64,000 bases of DNA from Streptomyces zhaozhouensis (GTDB lineage Bacteria; Actinomycetota; Actinomycetes; Streptomycetales; Streptomycetaceae). The stretch covers positions 62,001-126,000 of the forward strand of contig NZ_OCNE01000015.1 of NCBI RefSeq assembly GCF_900230195.1. The letters are read 5' to 3'. The notes under the pieces are model-generated. The model was not told the origin of the DNA, ran no database searches, and saw only the letters and a list, made by a program, of their open reading frames with translations. The number at the start of each line of letters is the position of its first letter. Position 1 is the stretch's first letter. Shown one piece after another: positions 14,846 to 23,889 of this stretch. The position numbers and the translations under genes were made by a program.

Positions 14846-15868
14846 ATGACGCGACGACTTGCTCAGGTAGCGCAGAAGGTGGGAGTGAGCGAGGCCACGG
14901 TCAGCCGTGTCCTCAACGGCAAGCCGGGGGTCTCCGACGCCACCCGGCAGGCCGTGCTCACCGCCCTCGACGTGCTCGGCTACGAGCGCCCCACCCAGCT
15001 GCGCGGCGAGCGCGGCCGGTTGGTCGGCCTGATCCTGCCCGAGCTGCAGAACCCGATCTTCCCCGCGTTCGCCGAGGTGCTCGGCGGGGTGCTGGCGCAG
15101 CGCGGTCTGGTGCCGGTGCTGTGCACCCAGACGCCGGGCGGCGTCCAGGAGACGGACTACGTGGACCTGCTGCTCCAACAGCAGGTCTCCGGTGTCGTCT
15201 TCGCCGGCGGGCACTACGCGCAGGCCGACGCGTCGCACGACCACTACCGGCTGCTGGCCGAGCGGCGGCTGCCCGTCGTCCTGATGAACGCGTCGGTGCC
15301 CGGTCTCGGCTTCCCCCGGGTCTCCTGCGACGACGCGGTCGCCGTGGAGCAGGCGTGGCGTCATCTGGCCTCGCTCGGGCACGAGCGGATCGGGCTGGTG
15401 CTGGGGCCGGAGGACCATGTCCCCTCGCAGCGCAAGCTGGCCGCCGCGCGGGCCGTCGTCGAGGCCGGCGGGGGTGAGCTGCCGCCGGAGCGGGTGGCGC
15501 GCGCGATGTACACGCTGGAGGGCGGCCAGGCGGCGACCGCGACGTTGCTGGAGCGCGGCGTCACCGGGGTGATCTGCGCCAGCGACGTGATCGCGCTGGG
15601 CGCGATCAGGGCGGCGCGGCGTCGGGGCCTGACGGTGCCGGACGACCTGTCGGTGGTGGGCTTCGACGACTCGGCGCTGATGACCAGCGTCAGCCCGCCG
15701 TTGAGCACCGTGCGCCAGCCGATCGAGGCGATGGGCCGCGCGGCCGTCGAGGTGCTGGCGGCGCAGTTCGGGGGGCGGGAGGTCGGGGCCGACGAGCTGC
15801 TCTTCGAGCCGGAGCTGGTCGTGCGGGAGTCGACGGGGCAGGCGCCGGGGCGGCCGCGCGAGGAGTAG
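14846..15868 (+). CDS. LacI-family transcriptional regulator of the sugar module
   Basis: A 340-residue LacI/GalR repressor. The N-terminal helix-turn-helix and hinge read RRLAQVAQKVGVSEATVSRV, then a periplasmic-binding-protein-like sensor contains GLILPELQNPIFPAFAE, CASDVIALGAIRAARRRG and SVVGFDDSALM. It is followed in the same direction by an ABC sugar importer and two glycoside hydrolases, the standard arrangement for a local sugar-responsive repressor. The ATG at 14846 fits the helix-turn-helix start; longer in-frame starts would pass through the operator. The ligand is probably an alpha-linked oligosaccharide, by context only. Confidence 0.92.
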   Translation: MTRRLAQVAQKVGVSEATVSRVLNGKPGVSDATRQAVLTALDVLGYERPTQLRGERGRLVGLILPELQNPIFPAFAEVLGGVLAQRGLVPVLCTQTPGGVQETDYVDLLLQQQVSGVVFAGGHYAQADASHDHYRLLAERRLPVVLMNASVPGLGFPRVSCDDAVAVEQAWRHLASLGHERIGLVLGPEDHVPSQRKLAAARAVVEAGGGELPPERVARAMYTLEGGQAATATLLERGVTGVICASDVIALGAIRAARRRGLTVPDDLSVVGFDDSALMTSVSPPLSTVRQPIEAMGRAAVEVLAAQFGGREVGADELLFEPELVVRESTGQAPGRPREE

Positions 15869-15887
15869 TCGAGTTTTTGCAATCTGA

Positions 15888-15903
15888 GCGCAGAATATTG
15901 CGC
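15888..15903 (+). promoter_or_regulatory. Second operator-like palindrome before the importer genes
   Basis: GCGCAGAATATTGCGC has 5-bp arms GCGCA/TGCGC and is AT-rich in the centre, like the CGCA…TTGCG site ahead of the LacI-type gene. It lies about 64 nt upstream of the lipoprotein gene, so it is the likely target controlling the importer. Confidence 0.5.
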
Positions 15904-15966
15904 GACCCTGTCAACGGTGGTTGAGTGTGCGGCACTTCAGGACCGTGCCCACGAAGGGGTCATCCG

Positions 15967-17322
15967 ATGAAACGTCGCGCCCGCACCCGACGCTGTCTGG
16001 CCACGACCGCCGTCCTCGCCCTCACGCTGGCCGCCTGCTCGTCCGACGGCGACGGGGGCGACGACGGACGCGTCACCCTGCACATCAACGGCCAGCCGCC
16101 CGGCACCGACGAGCGGGAACTGCGGGTGTTCGAGGCGGAGATCGCGCTCTTCGAGGAGGAGCACCCCGAGATCGACCTGGTCCCGCACGAGGGCTTCATG
16201 GACCCGGAGACCTTCCACACCAGGGTCGCCGGCGGTGACCTGGAGGACGTCTTCTACGTCTATCTCACCGACCCGGCCGGCATCATCGAGCAGGGCTACG
16301 CCGCCGACCTCACCGACCATCTCGACGACGTCCCCCACCTCGACCAGGTGCGACCGGAACTCCACGAGGTGTTCCAGGACGAGGAGGGGCGGCAGTACGG
16401 CGTGCCGACCGCCAACTACTCGATGGGGCTGCTCTACCACCGGGGCCTCTTCGAGCGCGCCGGCCTCGACCCCGACGCCCCGCCCACCACCTGGGAGGAG
16501 GTGCGGGAGGCGTCCGCCGCGATCGCCGCGCTCGGCGGCGGGGTGACCGGGTACGGCGAGTGCGCCACCGAGAACACCGGCGGCTGGCACCTGACCGCCG
16601 AGATCTACTCCACCGGCGGCGGGGTCGCCGAGCGCGACGGGGAGGGCTGGCGCGCGGCGTTCCACACCCCCGAGACCGTCCGACTGCTGGAGAACCTGCG
16701 CGCCATGCGCTGGGAGGACGACTCCATGGGCAGCGACCAGATGCGCTCCTGCGAGGACGTCATGGTGCAGATGGGCGCCGGCCAGCTCGGCATGTACCTG
16801 GGCGCGCCCGACAACCTGCCCACCCTGGTGCGGCAGTACGACGGCGACTACGAGGACCTGGGTCTGGCCCCCGTGCCCGACGGCCGGGGCACCCTGCTCG
16901 GCGGCGAGGGGTACATGATCAACGCGGGCGCCTCGGACGAGCAGATCGAGGCGGCCCTGACCTGGCTCCAGTGGCGCTTCGTCAACCCGGACGCCGTGGA
17001 GCGCCGGATCGAGGAGGCCGCCGCCGACGAACTCCCCGTCGGCCTGCCGACACCGCCCACCCCGGACATCTGGGTCGAGGGCGAGATACGCGAGAGCGTC
17101 GAGGCGCTCAAGGAGCGGCACGCCAACGTGCCGGTCGAGAACGTGCGGCCGTTCATGGAGGGGGCGCCCACCGTCGAGGGGCGGATCGAGCCGCCGAGGG
17201 CCCAGGAGGTCTACGCGATCCTCGACAACGTGATGCAGGGCGTGCTGACGGACGAGGGCGCGGACATCCGGGGCCTGCTGGACCGCGCCGAGGACGACGT
17301 CAACCGCGTCTACGGCTCCTGA
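15967..17322 (+). CDS. Sugar ABC transporter solute-binding lipoprotein
   Basis: A 451-residue family 1 (MalE-type) extracellular binding protein. A positively charged start (MKRRARTRRC) is followed by a hydrophobic core and the lipobox LTLAAC, so it should be lipid-anchored outside the membrane. The mature part has the usual motifs, such as YGVPTANYSMGLLYHRGLFE and TTWEEVREASAAIAALG. The ATG at 15967 follows GAAGGGG with 8-nt spacing. It lies 1 nt from the first permease gene and forms one operon with the downstream genes. No ATPase gene is present, so a shared MsiK-type ATPase encoded elsewhere must energise the importer. Confidence 0.92.
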   Translation: MKRRARTRRCLATTAVLALTLAACSSDGDGGDDGRVTLHINGQPPGTDERELRVFEAEIALFEEEHPEIDLVPHEGFMDPETFHTRVAGGDLEDVFYVYLTDPAGIIEQGYAADLTDHLDDVPHLDQVRPELHEVFQDEEGRQYGVPTANYSMGLLYHRGLFERAGLDPDAPPTTWEEVREASAAIAALGGGVTGYGECATENTGGWHLTAEIYSTGGGVAERDGEGWRAAFHTPETVRLLENLRAMRWEDDSMGSDQMRSCEDVMVQMGAGQLGMYLGAPDNLPTLVRQYDGDYEDLGLAPVPDGRGTLLGGEGYMINAGASDEQIEAALTWLQWRFVNPDAVERRIEEAAADELPVGLPTPPTPDIWVEGEIRESVEALKERHANVPVENVRPFMEGAPTVEGRIEPPRAQEVYAILDNVMQGVLTDEGADIRGLLDRAEDDVNRVYGS

Positions 17323-17323
17323 G

Positions 17324-18211
17324 ATGAGCACGCCCACGGCCAGGCGGCGGCGACTGGGCGAACACGTCACCGCCTACGGCTTCCTGTGCGCCGCGCTCGT
17401 CGTCTTCGCCGTCTTCGCCTGGTACCCGGCGGTCCGCAACATCGTGCTGAGCTTCCAGGAGGTGAACTTCGTCCGGGGGTCGAGCTGGGTCGGCCTGGAG
17501 AACTTCCGCCGCCTCCTGGACGACCCGCTCTTCGCCACCGCCTGGCGCAACAGCGCGCTGTTCACGCTGTACGCGCTGCTGCTGGGGTTCGGCGTGCCGT
17601 TCGTGACGGCCCTGCTGATCAACGAGTTCCGCCACGCCAGGGCCTACTTCCGGGTGCTGGTCTATCTGCCCGTGATGCTGCCGCCCGTGGTCGTCGCGCT
17701 GATGTGGCGGTGGTTCTACCAGCCCGAGGGCGGACTGATCAACGAGGTGCTGGGCACGGCGGGCCTGCCCACCCCGGAGTGGACCAACTCCTCGTCCACC
17801 GCGCTGATCTCGCTGGTCATCGCCTCCACCTGGGCCAATCTCGGTACCGCCACGCTGATCTACCTGGCGGCGCTCCAGACCATCCCGGGCGAGCTGTACG
17901 AGGCGGCCGAGCTGGACGGCGCCGGGATCTGGCGGCGGATCTGGCACGTGACCGTGCCGCAGACGCGGTTCGTGATCCTGATGCTGCTGCTCCTTCAGGT
18001 GATCGCGACCATGCAGGTCTTCACCGAACCGTTCGTGATGACCGGCGGTGGGCCCGAGGACTCGACGGTCACGGTGATGCTGCTCATCTACCGCTACGCC
18101 TTCGTCTACAACGACTTCGGCGCCGCGAGCGCCATGAGTCTGTTGCTGCTGGTGGTGCTCGCCGTCTTCTCCGCCGCCTATCTGCGGGTCACCCGCGGCC
18201 AACAGAAGTGA
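17324..18211 (+). CDS. Sugar ABC transporter permease, MalF-type
   Basis: A 295-residue membrane protein with six predicted helices, beginning YGFLCAALVVFAVFAWYPAV. The EAA loop that docks the ATPase is visible as YEAAELDGAGIWRRIWHVTV (about residues 196-215). It starts 1 nt after the binding-protein stop, indicating tight coupling. In importers of this class it pairs with the MalG-type protein encoded next. Confidence 0.93.
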   Translation: MSTPTARRRRLGEHVTAYGFLCAALVVFAVFAWYPAVRNIVLSFQEVNFVRGSSWVGLENFRRLLDDPLFATAWRNSALFTLYALLLGFGVPFVTALLINEFRHARAYFRVLVYLPVMLPPVVVALMWRWFYQPEGGLINEVLGTAGLPTPEWTNSSSTALISLVIASTWANLGTATLIYLAALQTIPGELYEAAELDGAGIWRRIWHVTVPQTRFVILMLLLLQVIATMQVFTEPFVMTGGGPEDSTVTVMLLIYRYAFVYNDFGAASAMSLLLLVVLAVFSAAYLRVTRGQQK

Positions 18212-18224
18212 GGGAGGCTTTCCG

Positions 18225-19094
18225 ATGCGCACTCTGGTACGCCCCGCGGTGTTGAGAACGCCTCGCGGCCGTTTCGTCTACTGGTCGCTTCTCGTCCTCG
18301 CGCTGGTCCTTTTCACCGTGGCTTTCATCCTTCCGCTGTACTGGATGGTGACCGGAGGTCTGAAGAGTTCCGCCGAGGTGGCCAGGAACCCGCCGACCTA
18401 CATTCCCGAGGAATGGCACCCGGGAAACTACGCGGACACCTGGGACCGACTGGAGCTGGCCCGCTACTTCGGGAACACGGTGGTGCTGATCGGCGGGGCC
18501 TGGCTGCTCGGGCTCGCGATCCAGCTGCCGGCCGCCTACGCGCTCTCCAAGCTCAGGCCGCGCTTCGGCCGGGTGGTGCTCGGGATGATGCTGCTCACGC
18601 TCATGGTGCCGGCCACCGCGCTGCTGATCCCGACCTATCTGACCGTCACCGACGTGCCGTTCCTCGGCCTGAACCTGGTCAACAACCCGGCGGCGGTCTG
18701 GCTGCCGGCGGCGGCCAACGCGTTCAACATCTATGTGCTGAAGAACTTCTTCGACCAGATACCGGGCGAGATCCTCGACGCCGCGCGCATCGACGGCGCG
18801 GGGGCCCTCGCCACCATGTGGCGCGTCATCCTGCCGCTTTCACGGCCGATCATCGCGGTGGTCTCCATTCTCTCCATCACCGCCCTGTGGCGGGACTTCC
18901 TCTGGCCGATGGTGGTGCTGCCCGACCCGGCCAAACAACCGATCACCGTCTATTTCCAGCGCATCGCCGACACCACCTCGCTCAACATGCTGATCGCCGG
19001 AATGGTGCTGGCGAGCATCCCGCTCGTGGTGGTCTTCCTCGTCTTCCAGCGCCACATCCTCGCCGGTCTCACGGCGGGCAGCCTCAAGGGCTGA
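18225..19094 (+). CDS. Sugar ABC transporter permease, MalG-type
   Basis: A 289-residue inner-membrane permease with a first helix VYWSLLVLALVLFTVAFILP, the motif NPPTYIPEEWHPGNYADTW typical of MalG-like proteins, and the EAA loop EILDAARIDGAGALATMWRV (about 182-201). The ATG follows GAGGGAGG, 13 nt after the partner permease. The extracytoplasmic loop has no feature that reveals the sugar. Confidence 0.93.
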   Translation: MRTLVRPAVLRTPRGRFVYWSLLVLALVLFTVAFILPLYWMVTGGLKSSAEVARNPPTYIPEEWHPGNYADTWDRLELARYFGNTVVLIGGAWLLGLAIQLPAAYALSKLRPRFGRVVLGMMLLTLMVPATALLIPTYLTVTDVPFLGLNLVNNPAAVWLPAAANAFNIYVLKNFFDQIPGEILDAARIDGAGALATMWRVILPLSRPIIAVVSILSITALWRDFLWPMVVLPDPAKQPITVYFQRIADTTSLNMLIAGMVLASIPLVVVFLVFQRHILAGLTAGSLKG

Positions 19095-19114
19095 CCACGC
19101 GAAAGGACACCTCA

Positions 19115-20719
19115 GTGCCGCACACCACCGACGCCTGGTGGCGCTCCGCCGCCATCTACCAGGTGTACGTCCGCAGCTTCGCCGACGGCAACGGCGACGG
19201 CACGGGCGATCTCGCCGGGGTCCGCGCCCGGCTGCCCTACCTCGCCGAACTCGGCGTGGACGCCCTGTGGTTCACCCCCTGGTATGTCTCTCCGCTCGCG
19301 GACGGCGGCTACGACGTGGCGGACTACCGCGCGATCGATCCCGCCTTCGGCACCCTGGCGGAGGCGGAGAAGCTGATCGCGGAGGCCCGTGACCTGGGGC
19401 TGCGCACCATCGTGGACATCGTCCCCAACCATGTGTCGGCCGCGCACCCCTGGTTCCGGGCGGCGTTGGCCGCCCCGGAGGGCAGCCCGGAACGGGAGCT
19501 GTTCCACTTCCGTCCCGGGCGCGGACCGGACGGCGCACGCCCGCCGAACGGGTGGCGGTCGGAGTTCGGCGGCCCGGCCTGGACGCGCTCCACCCGGGCC
19601 GACGGGACCCCGGGGGAGTGGTATCTCCATCTCTTCGCACCGGGTCAGCCGGACCTCAACTGGGCTCACCCGCAGGTGAGGAGCGAGCACGAGGAGATCC
19701 TGCGCTTCTGGTTCGAGCGCGGCGCGGCCGGCGTGCGGATCGACTCCGCCGCGCTGCTGGCCAAGGACCCGGCGCTGCCCGACTTCGACCCCGGGCGCGG
19801 CGACGCCCACCCCTACGTGGACCGCGACGAGCTGCACGGGATCTACCGCTCCTGGCGGGCCGTCGCCGACGCCCACGACGCGGTGCTGATCGGCGAGTTG
19901 TGGCTGCCCGACGTGGAGCGCTTCGCCCGCTATCTGCGCCCGGACGAGCTGCACACGGCGTTCAACTTCGACTTCCTGGCCTGCCCCTGGGAGCCGGAGC
20001 GGCTGCGTGCCTCCATCGAGGGAACGCTCGCCTCGCACGCCGGCGTCGGCGCCCCGGCCACCTGGGTTTTGGCCAACCACGACATCACCCGCACGGTCAC
20101 GCGCTACGGCCGCGCGGAGACCGGCTTCTCGTTCGCGGCCAAGCGCTTCGGCACGCCGACGGACCCCGCGCTCGGGACCCGCAGGGCCCGCGCCGCCGCG
20201 CTGCTGAGCCTGGCGCTGCCGGGGTCGGTCTACCTCTACCAGGGCGAGGAACTCGGGCTGCCGGAGGCCGAGGTGGCGCGGGAGCGGATCGTCGACCCGA
20301 TGCACGCACGCTCCGGCGGGGTCGATCCGGGCCGCGACGGCTGCCGGGTGCCGCTGCCCTGGTCGGGGGAGGCGCCGCCGTACGGCTTCGGCGGCGCGGA
20401 CACCTGGCTGCCGCAGCCGGAGGACTGGGCCGACCGCACCGCCGAGGCCCAACAGCGGGATCCCGGATCGATGCTGGCCCTCTACCGCACGGCCCTGCGG
20501 CTGCGCCGCGCCTGGCCGCCCGGCGCGGGCGACCTGACCTGGCTGCCGTCCCCGGACGGTGCGCTGGTCTTCGCGCGCGACCACGGGGTGCTCTGCGCCG
20601 TCAACCTGGCGGCCGAACCCCTGGAACTGCCCGACCACCGCTCGCTGCTGCTCGGCAGCGGCCCCCTGGACGAGGAGGGGCGGCTGCCGCGGGACACGGC
20701 CGTCTGGCTGCGGGTCTGA
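19115..20719 (+). CDS. GH13 alpha-glucosidase
   Basis: A 534-residue cytoplasmic glycoside hydrolase family 13 enzyme with no signal peptide. The (beta/alpha)8 motifs include AIYQVYVRSFADGNGDGTGD near the N terminus and DIVPNHVS. The catalytic triad is Asp210 (GVRIDSAAL), Glu261 (LIGELW) and Asp323 (LANHDITR). It resembles oligo-1,6-/alpha-glucosidases, which release glucose from imported disaccharides and short oligosaccharides. The GTG at 19115 follows GAAAGGA with 7-nt spacing. It sits directly after the permeases, so it probably degrades what the importer brings in. Linkage preference cannot be read from the sequence. Confidence 0.92.
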   Translation: MPHTTDAWWRSAAIYQVYVRSFADGNGDGTGDLAGVRARLPYLAELGVDALWFTPWYVSPLADGGYDVADYRAIDPAFGTLAEAEKLIAEARDLGLRTIVDIVPNHVSAAHPWFRAALAAPEGSPERELFHFRPGRGPDGARPPNGWRSEFGGPAWTRSTRADGTPGEWYLHLFAPGQPDLNWAHPQVRSEHEEILRFWFERGAAGVRIDSAALLAKDPALPDFDPGRGDAHPYVDRDELHGIYRSWRAVADAHDAVLIGELWLPDVERFARYLRPDELHTAFNFDFLACPWEPERLRASIEGTLASHAGVGAPATWVLANHDITRTVTRYGRAETGFSFAAKRFGTPTDPALGTRRARAAALLSLALPGSVYLYQGEELGLPEAEVARERIVDPMHARSGGVDPGRDGCRVPLPWSGEAPPYGFGGADTWLPQPEDWADRTAEAQQRDPGSMLALYRTALRLRRAWPPGAGDLTWLPSPDGALVFARDHGVLCAVNLAAEPLELPDHRSLLLGSGPLDEEGRLPRDTAVWLRV

Positions 20720-20748
20720 GCCGACCCCCGCCCGTCCGCCCCGCCCCG

Positions 20749-20794
20749 CCCGTCCGCACCTACCCGCAACACCCGTCCGCACCTACCCGCAACA
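20749..20794 (+). repeat. 23-bp tandem repeat, two copies
   Basis: Two identical 23-bp copies beginning CCCGTCCGCACC stand head to tail, followed by a partial third (CCCACCCGCAA), between the glucosidase stop and the next ribosome-binding site. No function is evident. Confidence 0.7.
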
Positions 20795-20818
20795 CCCACC
20801 CGCAAGGAAGGGAACGTC

Positions 20819-22588
20819 ATGAGAAGTGTCATGAACGCGCCATATTCGTCGCGCGTGCGAAGGCGTCTGGCGGGCGCCGTCTCGGCCTGCGCCGTCCTGC
20901 TCGGCGCTGTCGGGCTCGGCTCGCCGGCGCACGCCGGCGCGACCGACCCCGCGGAGGCCGCCCCCACGGCGGGCGCCGCGCTCCCGTTCGTCACCCAGGA
21001 GGCGGAGGACGCCGCGCACGACGGCGCCGTGGTCGGCCCCGACATCACCCAGGGCACCGTCGCCTCCGAGGCTTCGGGGCGCACCGCCGTCGAGCTGTCC
21101 GCGGGGCAGAGCGTCACCTTCACCCTCACCGAACCGGCCAACGCGGCCACCGTCGTCTACAACGTGCCGGAGGGCGGCGAGGGCGCACTGGCCGTCGCGG
21201 TCAACGGCGAGGCGTTGGGCCTGACCGTGCCGGTCAGCTCCCGCCACCAGTACTTCGAGGCCCCCTGGATCGCCGGCTCCACGACCCACCACTTCTTCAC
21301 CCACGGCCGGCTGGCGCTGGAGCGGGACCTGGCCGCCGGGGACACCGTCTCGTTCACCGCGGACACCCGGGTCACCGTCGACACCGCCGACTTCGAGCAG
21401 GTCGCGGCGCCCGCCGAGCCGCCGGCAGGCGCGCTGGACGTCACCGAGCTGGGCGCCGACCCGACCGGCCAGGGCGACTCCACCCAGGCGTTCGTCCAGG
21501 CCGTGGCCCAGGGGCGGGGCGGCGTGGTCTGGATCCCGCCGGGGGAGTACCGGGTCGACCAGCCGCTCTATGTCGAGAACGTCACCCTCGCGGGCGCCGG
21601 CAACTGGCACTCGGTGGTGCGCGCTTCCCGCTTCATCAACCAGGGGGAGAGCCCGGGCTCCGTGGAGCTGCGTGACTTCGCGGTGGTCGGCGACGTCACC
21701 GAGCGGGTGGACAGCGCGCCGGACAACTTCGTCAACGGCTCCCTGGGCCCGAACTCCTCGGTCTCCGGGATGTGGCTCCAGCACCTCAAGGTCGGCCTGT
21801 GGCTGACCGGCACCAACACCGGCCTGGTGGTCGAGGGCAACCGCATCGTGGACATGGCGGCCGACGGCCTCAACCTCAACGGCAACGCCGACGGCGTGCT
21901 GGTCCGCGACAACTACCTGCGCAACACCGGCGACGACGCGCTCGCGATGTGGTCGCTGCCGGAGGCCAACAGGAACGCCACCTTCGCGGACAACACCGTG
22001 GTCCAGCCCAACCTGGCCAACGGCATCGCCGTCTACGGCGGCGAGGACATCACCGTCTCCGGCAACCTGGTCCAGGACACCAACGCGCTGGGCAGCGGCA
22101 TCGCCCTGTCGAACCAGGCGTTCATGGAGCCCTTCTTCCCGCTCGCCGGCACGCTCACGGTCGACGGGAACACGCTGGTGCGCGCCGGCGCGCACAACCC
22201 CAACTGGGACCACCCCATGGCGGCGCTGCGCGTCGACGCCTACAACCACCCGATCCAGGCCGACGTCCGGATCACCGACACCACCGTCCTCGACAGCCCG
22301 TGGAGCGCCTTCCAGTTCGTCTCCGGTTCCGGCACCGGCCTGGCCACCGACGGGGTGACCATCGACGGCGCGACCGTCGACGGGGTGGGCACCGTGGTGG
22401 TCCAGGCCGAGACCACGGGCGAGGTCACGCTGGCGAACGTGACGGCCGGGAACGTGGGCGTGGCCGGCGTCTACAACTGCCCGTTCCCCACCGGCGTCCC
22501 GCCGCTTGTCCTGCACGACGGCGGCGGCAACACCGGACTCGACACCGAGTGGGAGGACTGCGCCACCTGGCCCCAGCCGGCCGGCTGA
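20819..22588 (+). CDS. Secreted beta-helix glycoside hydrolase, GH87-like (alpha-1,3-glucanase/mycodextranase type) with N-terminal CBM35-like domain
   Basis: A 589-residue exported enzyme. The signal peptide is Arg-rich, hydrophobic and ends SPAHAGA. Residues about 60-200 look like a CBM35-type carbohydrate-binding beta-sandwich (QEAEDAAHDGAVV). The rest is a right-handed parallel beta-helix starting GADPTGQGDSTQAFVQAV. The coil with Asp349 (MAADGLNLNG) and the pair Asp372-Asp373 (NTGDDALAMWS) match the acidic site pattern I recall for GH87 enzymes, which cut alpha-1,3-glucosidic bonds in fungal glucans. The family call is from pattern memory; polysaccharide lyases and other beta-helix enzymes are the alternative. 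Confidence 0.72.
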   Translation: MRSVMNAPYSSRVRRRLAGAVSACAVLLGAVGLGSPAHAGATDPAEAAPTAGAALPFVTQEAEDAAHDGAVVGPDITQGTVASEASGRTAVELSAGQSVTFTLTEPANAATVVYNVPEGGEGALAVAVNGEALGLTVPVSSRHQYFEAPWIAGSTTHHFFTHGRLALERDLAAGDTVSFTADTRVTVDTADFEQVAAPAEPPAGALDVTELGADPTGQGDSTQAFVQAVAQGRGGVVWIPPGEYRVDQPLYVENVTLAGAGNWHSVVRASRFINQGESPGSVELRDFAVVGDVTERVDSAPDNFVNGSLGPNSSVSGMWLQHLKVGLWLTGTNTGLVVEGNRIVDMAADGLNLNGNADGVLVRDNYLRNTGDDALAMWSLPEANRNATFADNTVVQPNLANGIAVYGGEDITVSGNLVQDTNALGSGIALSNQAFMEPFFPLAGTLTVDGNTLVRAGAHNPNWDHPMAALRVDAYNHPIQADVRITDTTVLDSPWSAFQFVSGSGTGLATDGVTIDGATVDGVGTVVVQAETTGEVTLANVTAGNVGVAGVYNCPFPTGVPPLVLHDGGGNTGLDTEWEDCATWPQPAG

Positions 22589-22620
22589 CCCGCCCGCGAC
22601 ACCCCCCGCACCGACCCCGG

Positions 22621-22659
22621 GCACGCCCCGAGGGCCGCGCACCGGCCGTCGGGGCGTGC
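22621..22659 (+). terminator. Terminator of the sugar module
   Basis: Perfect 11-bp stem GCACGCCCCGA/TCGGGGCGTGC with an inner GGCC/GGCC pairing, 33 nt after the stop of the secreted hydrolase. Confidence 0.75.
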
Positions 22660-22716
22660 TGTCACACCCGTCGCCTAGAGTGACCGGGACAGACGCCACC
22701 CGAGGCGGAGGGAGTC

Positions 22717-23889
22717 GTGGCGGTGACGACGGGCGGGCGGATCCCCGTGCTGGTGCTCGCGGGGTTCCTGGGCGCGGGCAAGACCACGTTGCTCAACCAT
22801 CTGCTGACCAACGCCCCGGGGCTGCGCGTCGGCGCCGTGGTCAACGACTTCGGCAGCGTCCCGGTCGACGCGCTGACGGTCGCCGGCCAGGTGGACTCGA
22901 TGGTCTCCTTCGGTAACGGCTGCCTCTGCTGCGCCACCGACACCGAGGAGTTGGACGAGGCGCTGGCCAGACTCGCCGATCCGGCCGCCGCCATCGACCT
23001 GATCGTGATCGAGGCCAGCGGGCTGGCCGAGCCCCCGACGCTGGTGCGGATGGTGCTCGCCAGCGACCAGCCGGGGATCGTCTACGGCGGGCTGGTCCAG
23101 GTGGTCGACGCCGTCGAGCACGAGGCGCTGCGCGCCCGGCAGCCCGCCACCGACCGCTACACGGCGCTGGCCGACCTGGTGGTGCTGAACAAGACGGACC
23201 TGGTGCCCCCGGAGGAACGGGGCGCGCTGCTGGCCGCGTTGCGGGAGCGGGCCGGCGGGGCGCCGGTGGTGGCCGCGCGCCACGGGCGGGTCGACCCGGG
23301 GCTGCTGGTGGACGGCCCGGACGGCGACCGCGCGGCGCGGGAGGCCGGTCCGCGTCAGCTCTCCTTCGCCGACCTGCTCGCCCAGGAGCAGGAGCAGGAG
23401 CAGGGGCAGGAGGGGCACGGGGAGCACGCGGCGGACGGGTGGGACGACGGCCACGACCACCCGCACGCCGGCTACGAGAGCGTCAGCTTCCACAGCGAAT
23501 CGCCGCTGGACCCCGGCAGGTTGATGGATTTCCTCGACGGCCGCCGCGAGGGGCTGTACCGGATCAAGGGCTTCGTGGAGCTGGCCGGAGTCGGGCGCCA
23601 CACCCTGCACGCCGTCGGCCGCTTCCTGCGCTTCTTCCCCGACCCGCCGCCGGCCGAGGGCCCCGCGACCACCAGCCTGGTGCTGATCGGCTCCGGCATC
23701 GACGCGGAGGCGCTCACCAAGGAGCTGACCGGCTGTGTGGCGGCGCCCGGCGCCGCCGGCGATCCCACCGACGGCGCGGTGCGGATGGCCCGTTACCTCG
23801 CGCGCGCCCCGGAGCCGACGGAGGAGCCGCCGGACCCCGAGGGGGTGGAAGGGCCGGAGCCCGACCACCCCGCAGGGCGCTCCGCCTAG
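22717..23889 (+). CDS. CobW/G3E-family GTPase, putative metal chaperone
   Basis: A 390-residue G3E GTPase. Walker A is GFLGAGKTTLLNHLL (about residues 12-26), the metal-binding CxCC motif is GNGCLCC (about 69-75), then EASGLAEPP and the NKTD guanine motif. A Gln/Glu-rich and His-rich loop (GHGEHAADGWDDGHDHPHAG, about 230-250) precedes the CobW C-terminal domain. Family members deliver zinc or cobalt to client proteins; the metal here is unknown. GTG at 22717 follows GGAGGGAG. A TAGAGT -10-like hexamer is at 22676-22681. The 3' end overlaps the convergent parC by 4 nt. Confidence 0.88.
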   Translation: MAVTTGGRIPVLVLAGFLGAGKTTLLNHLLTNAPGLRVGAVVNDFGSVPVDALTVAGQVDSMVSFGNGCLCCATDTEELDEALARLADPAAAIDLIVIEASGLAEPPTLVRMVLASDQPGIVYGGLVQVVDAVEHEALRARQPATDRYTALADLVVLNKTDLVPPEERGALLAALRERAGGAPVVAARHGRVDPGLLVDGPDGDRAAREAGPRQLSFADLLAQEQEQEQGQEGHGEHAADGWDDGHDHPHAGYESVSFHSESPLDPGRLMDFLDGRREGLYRIKGFVELAGVGRHTLHAVGRFLRFFPDPPPAEGPATTSLVLIGSGIDAEALTKELTGCVAAPGAAGDPTDGAVRMARYLARAPEPTEEPPDPEGVEGPEPDHPAGRSA

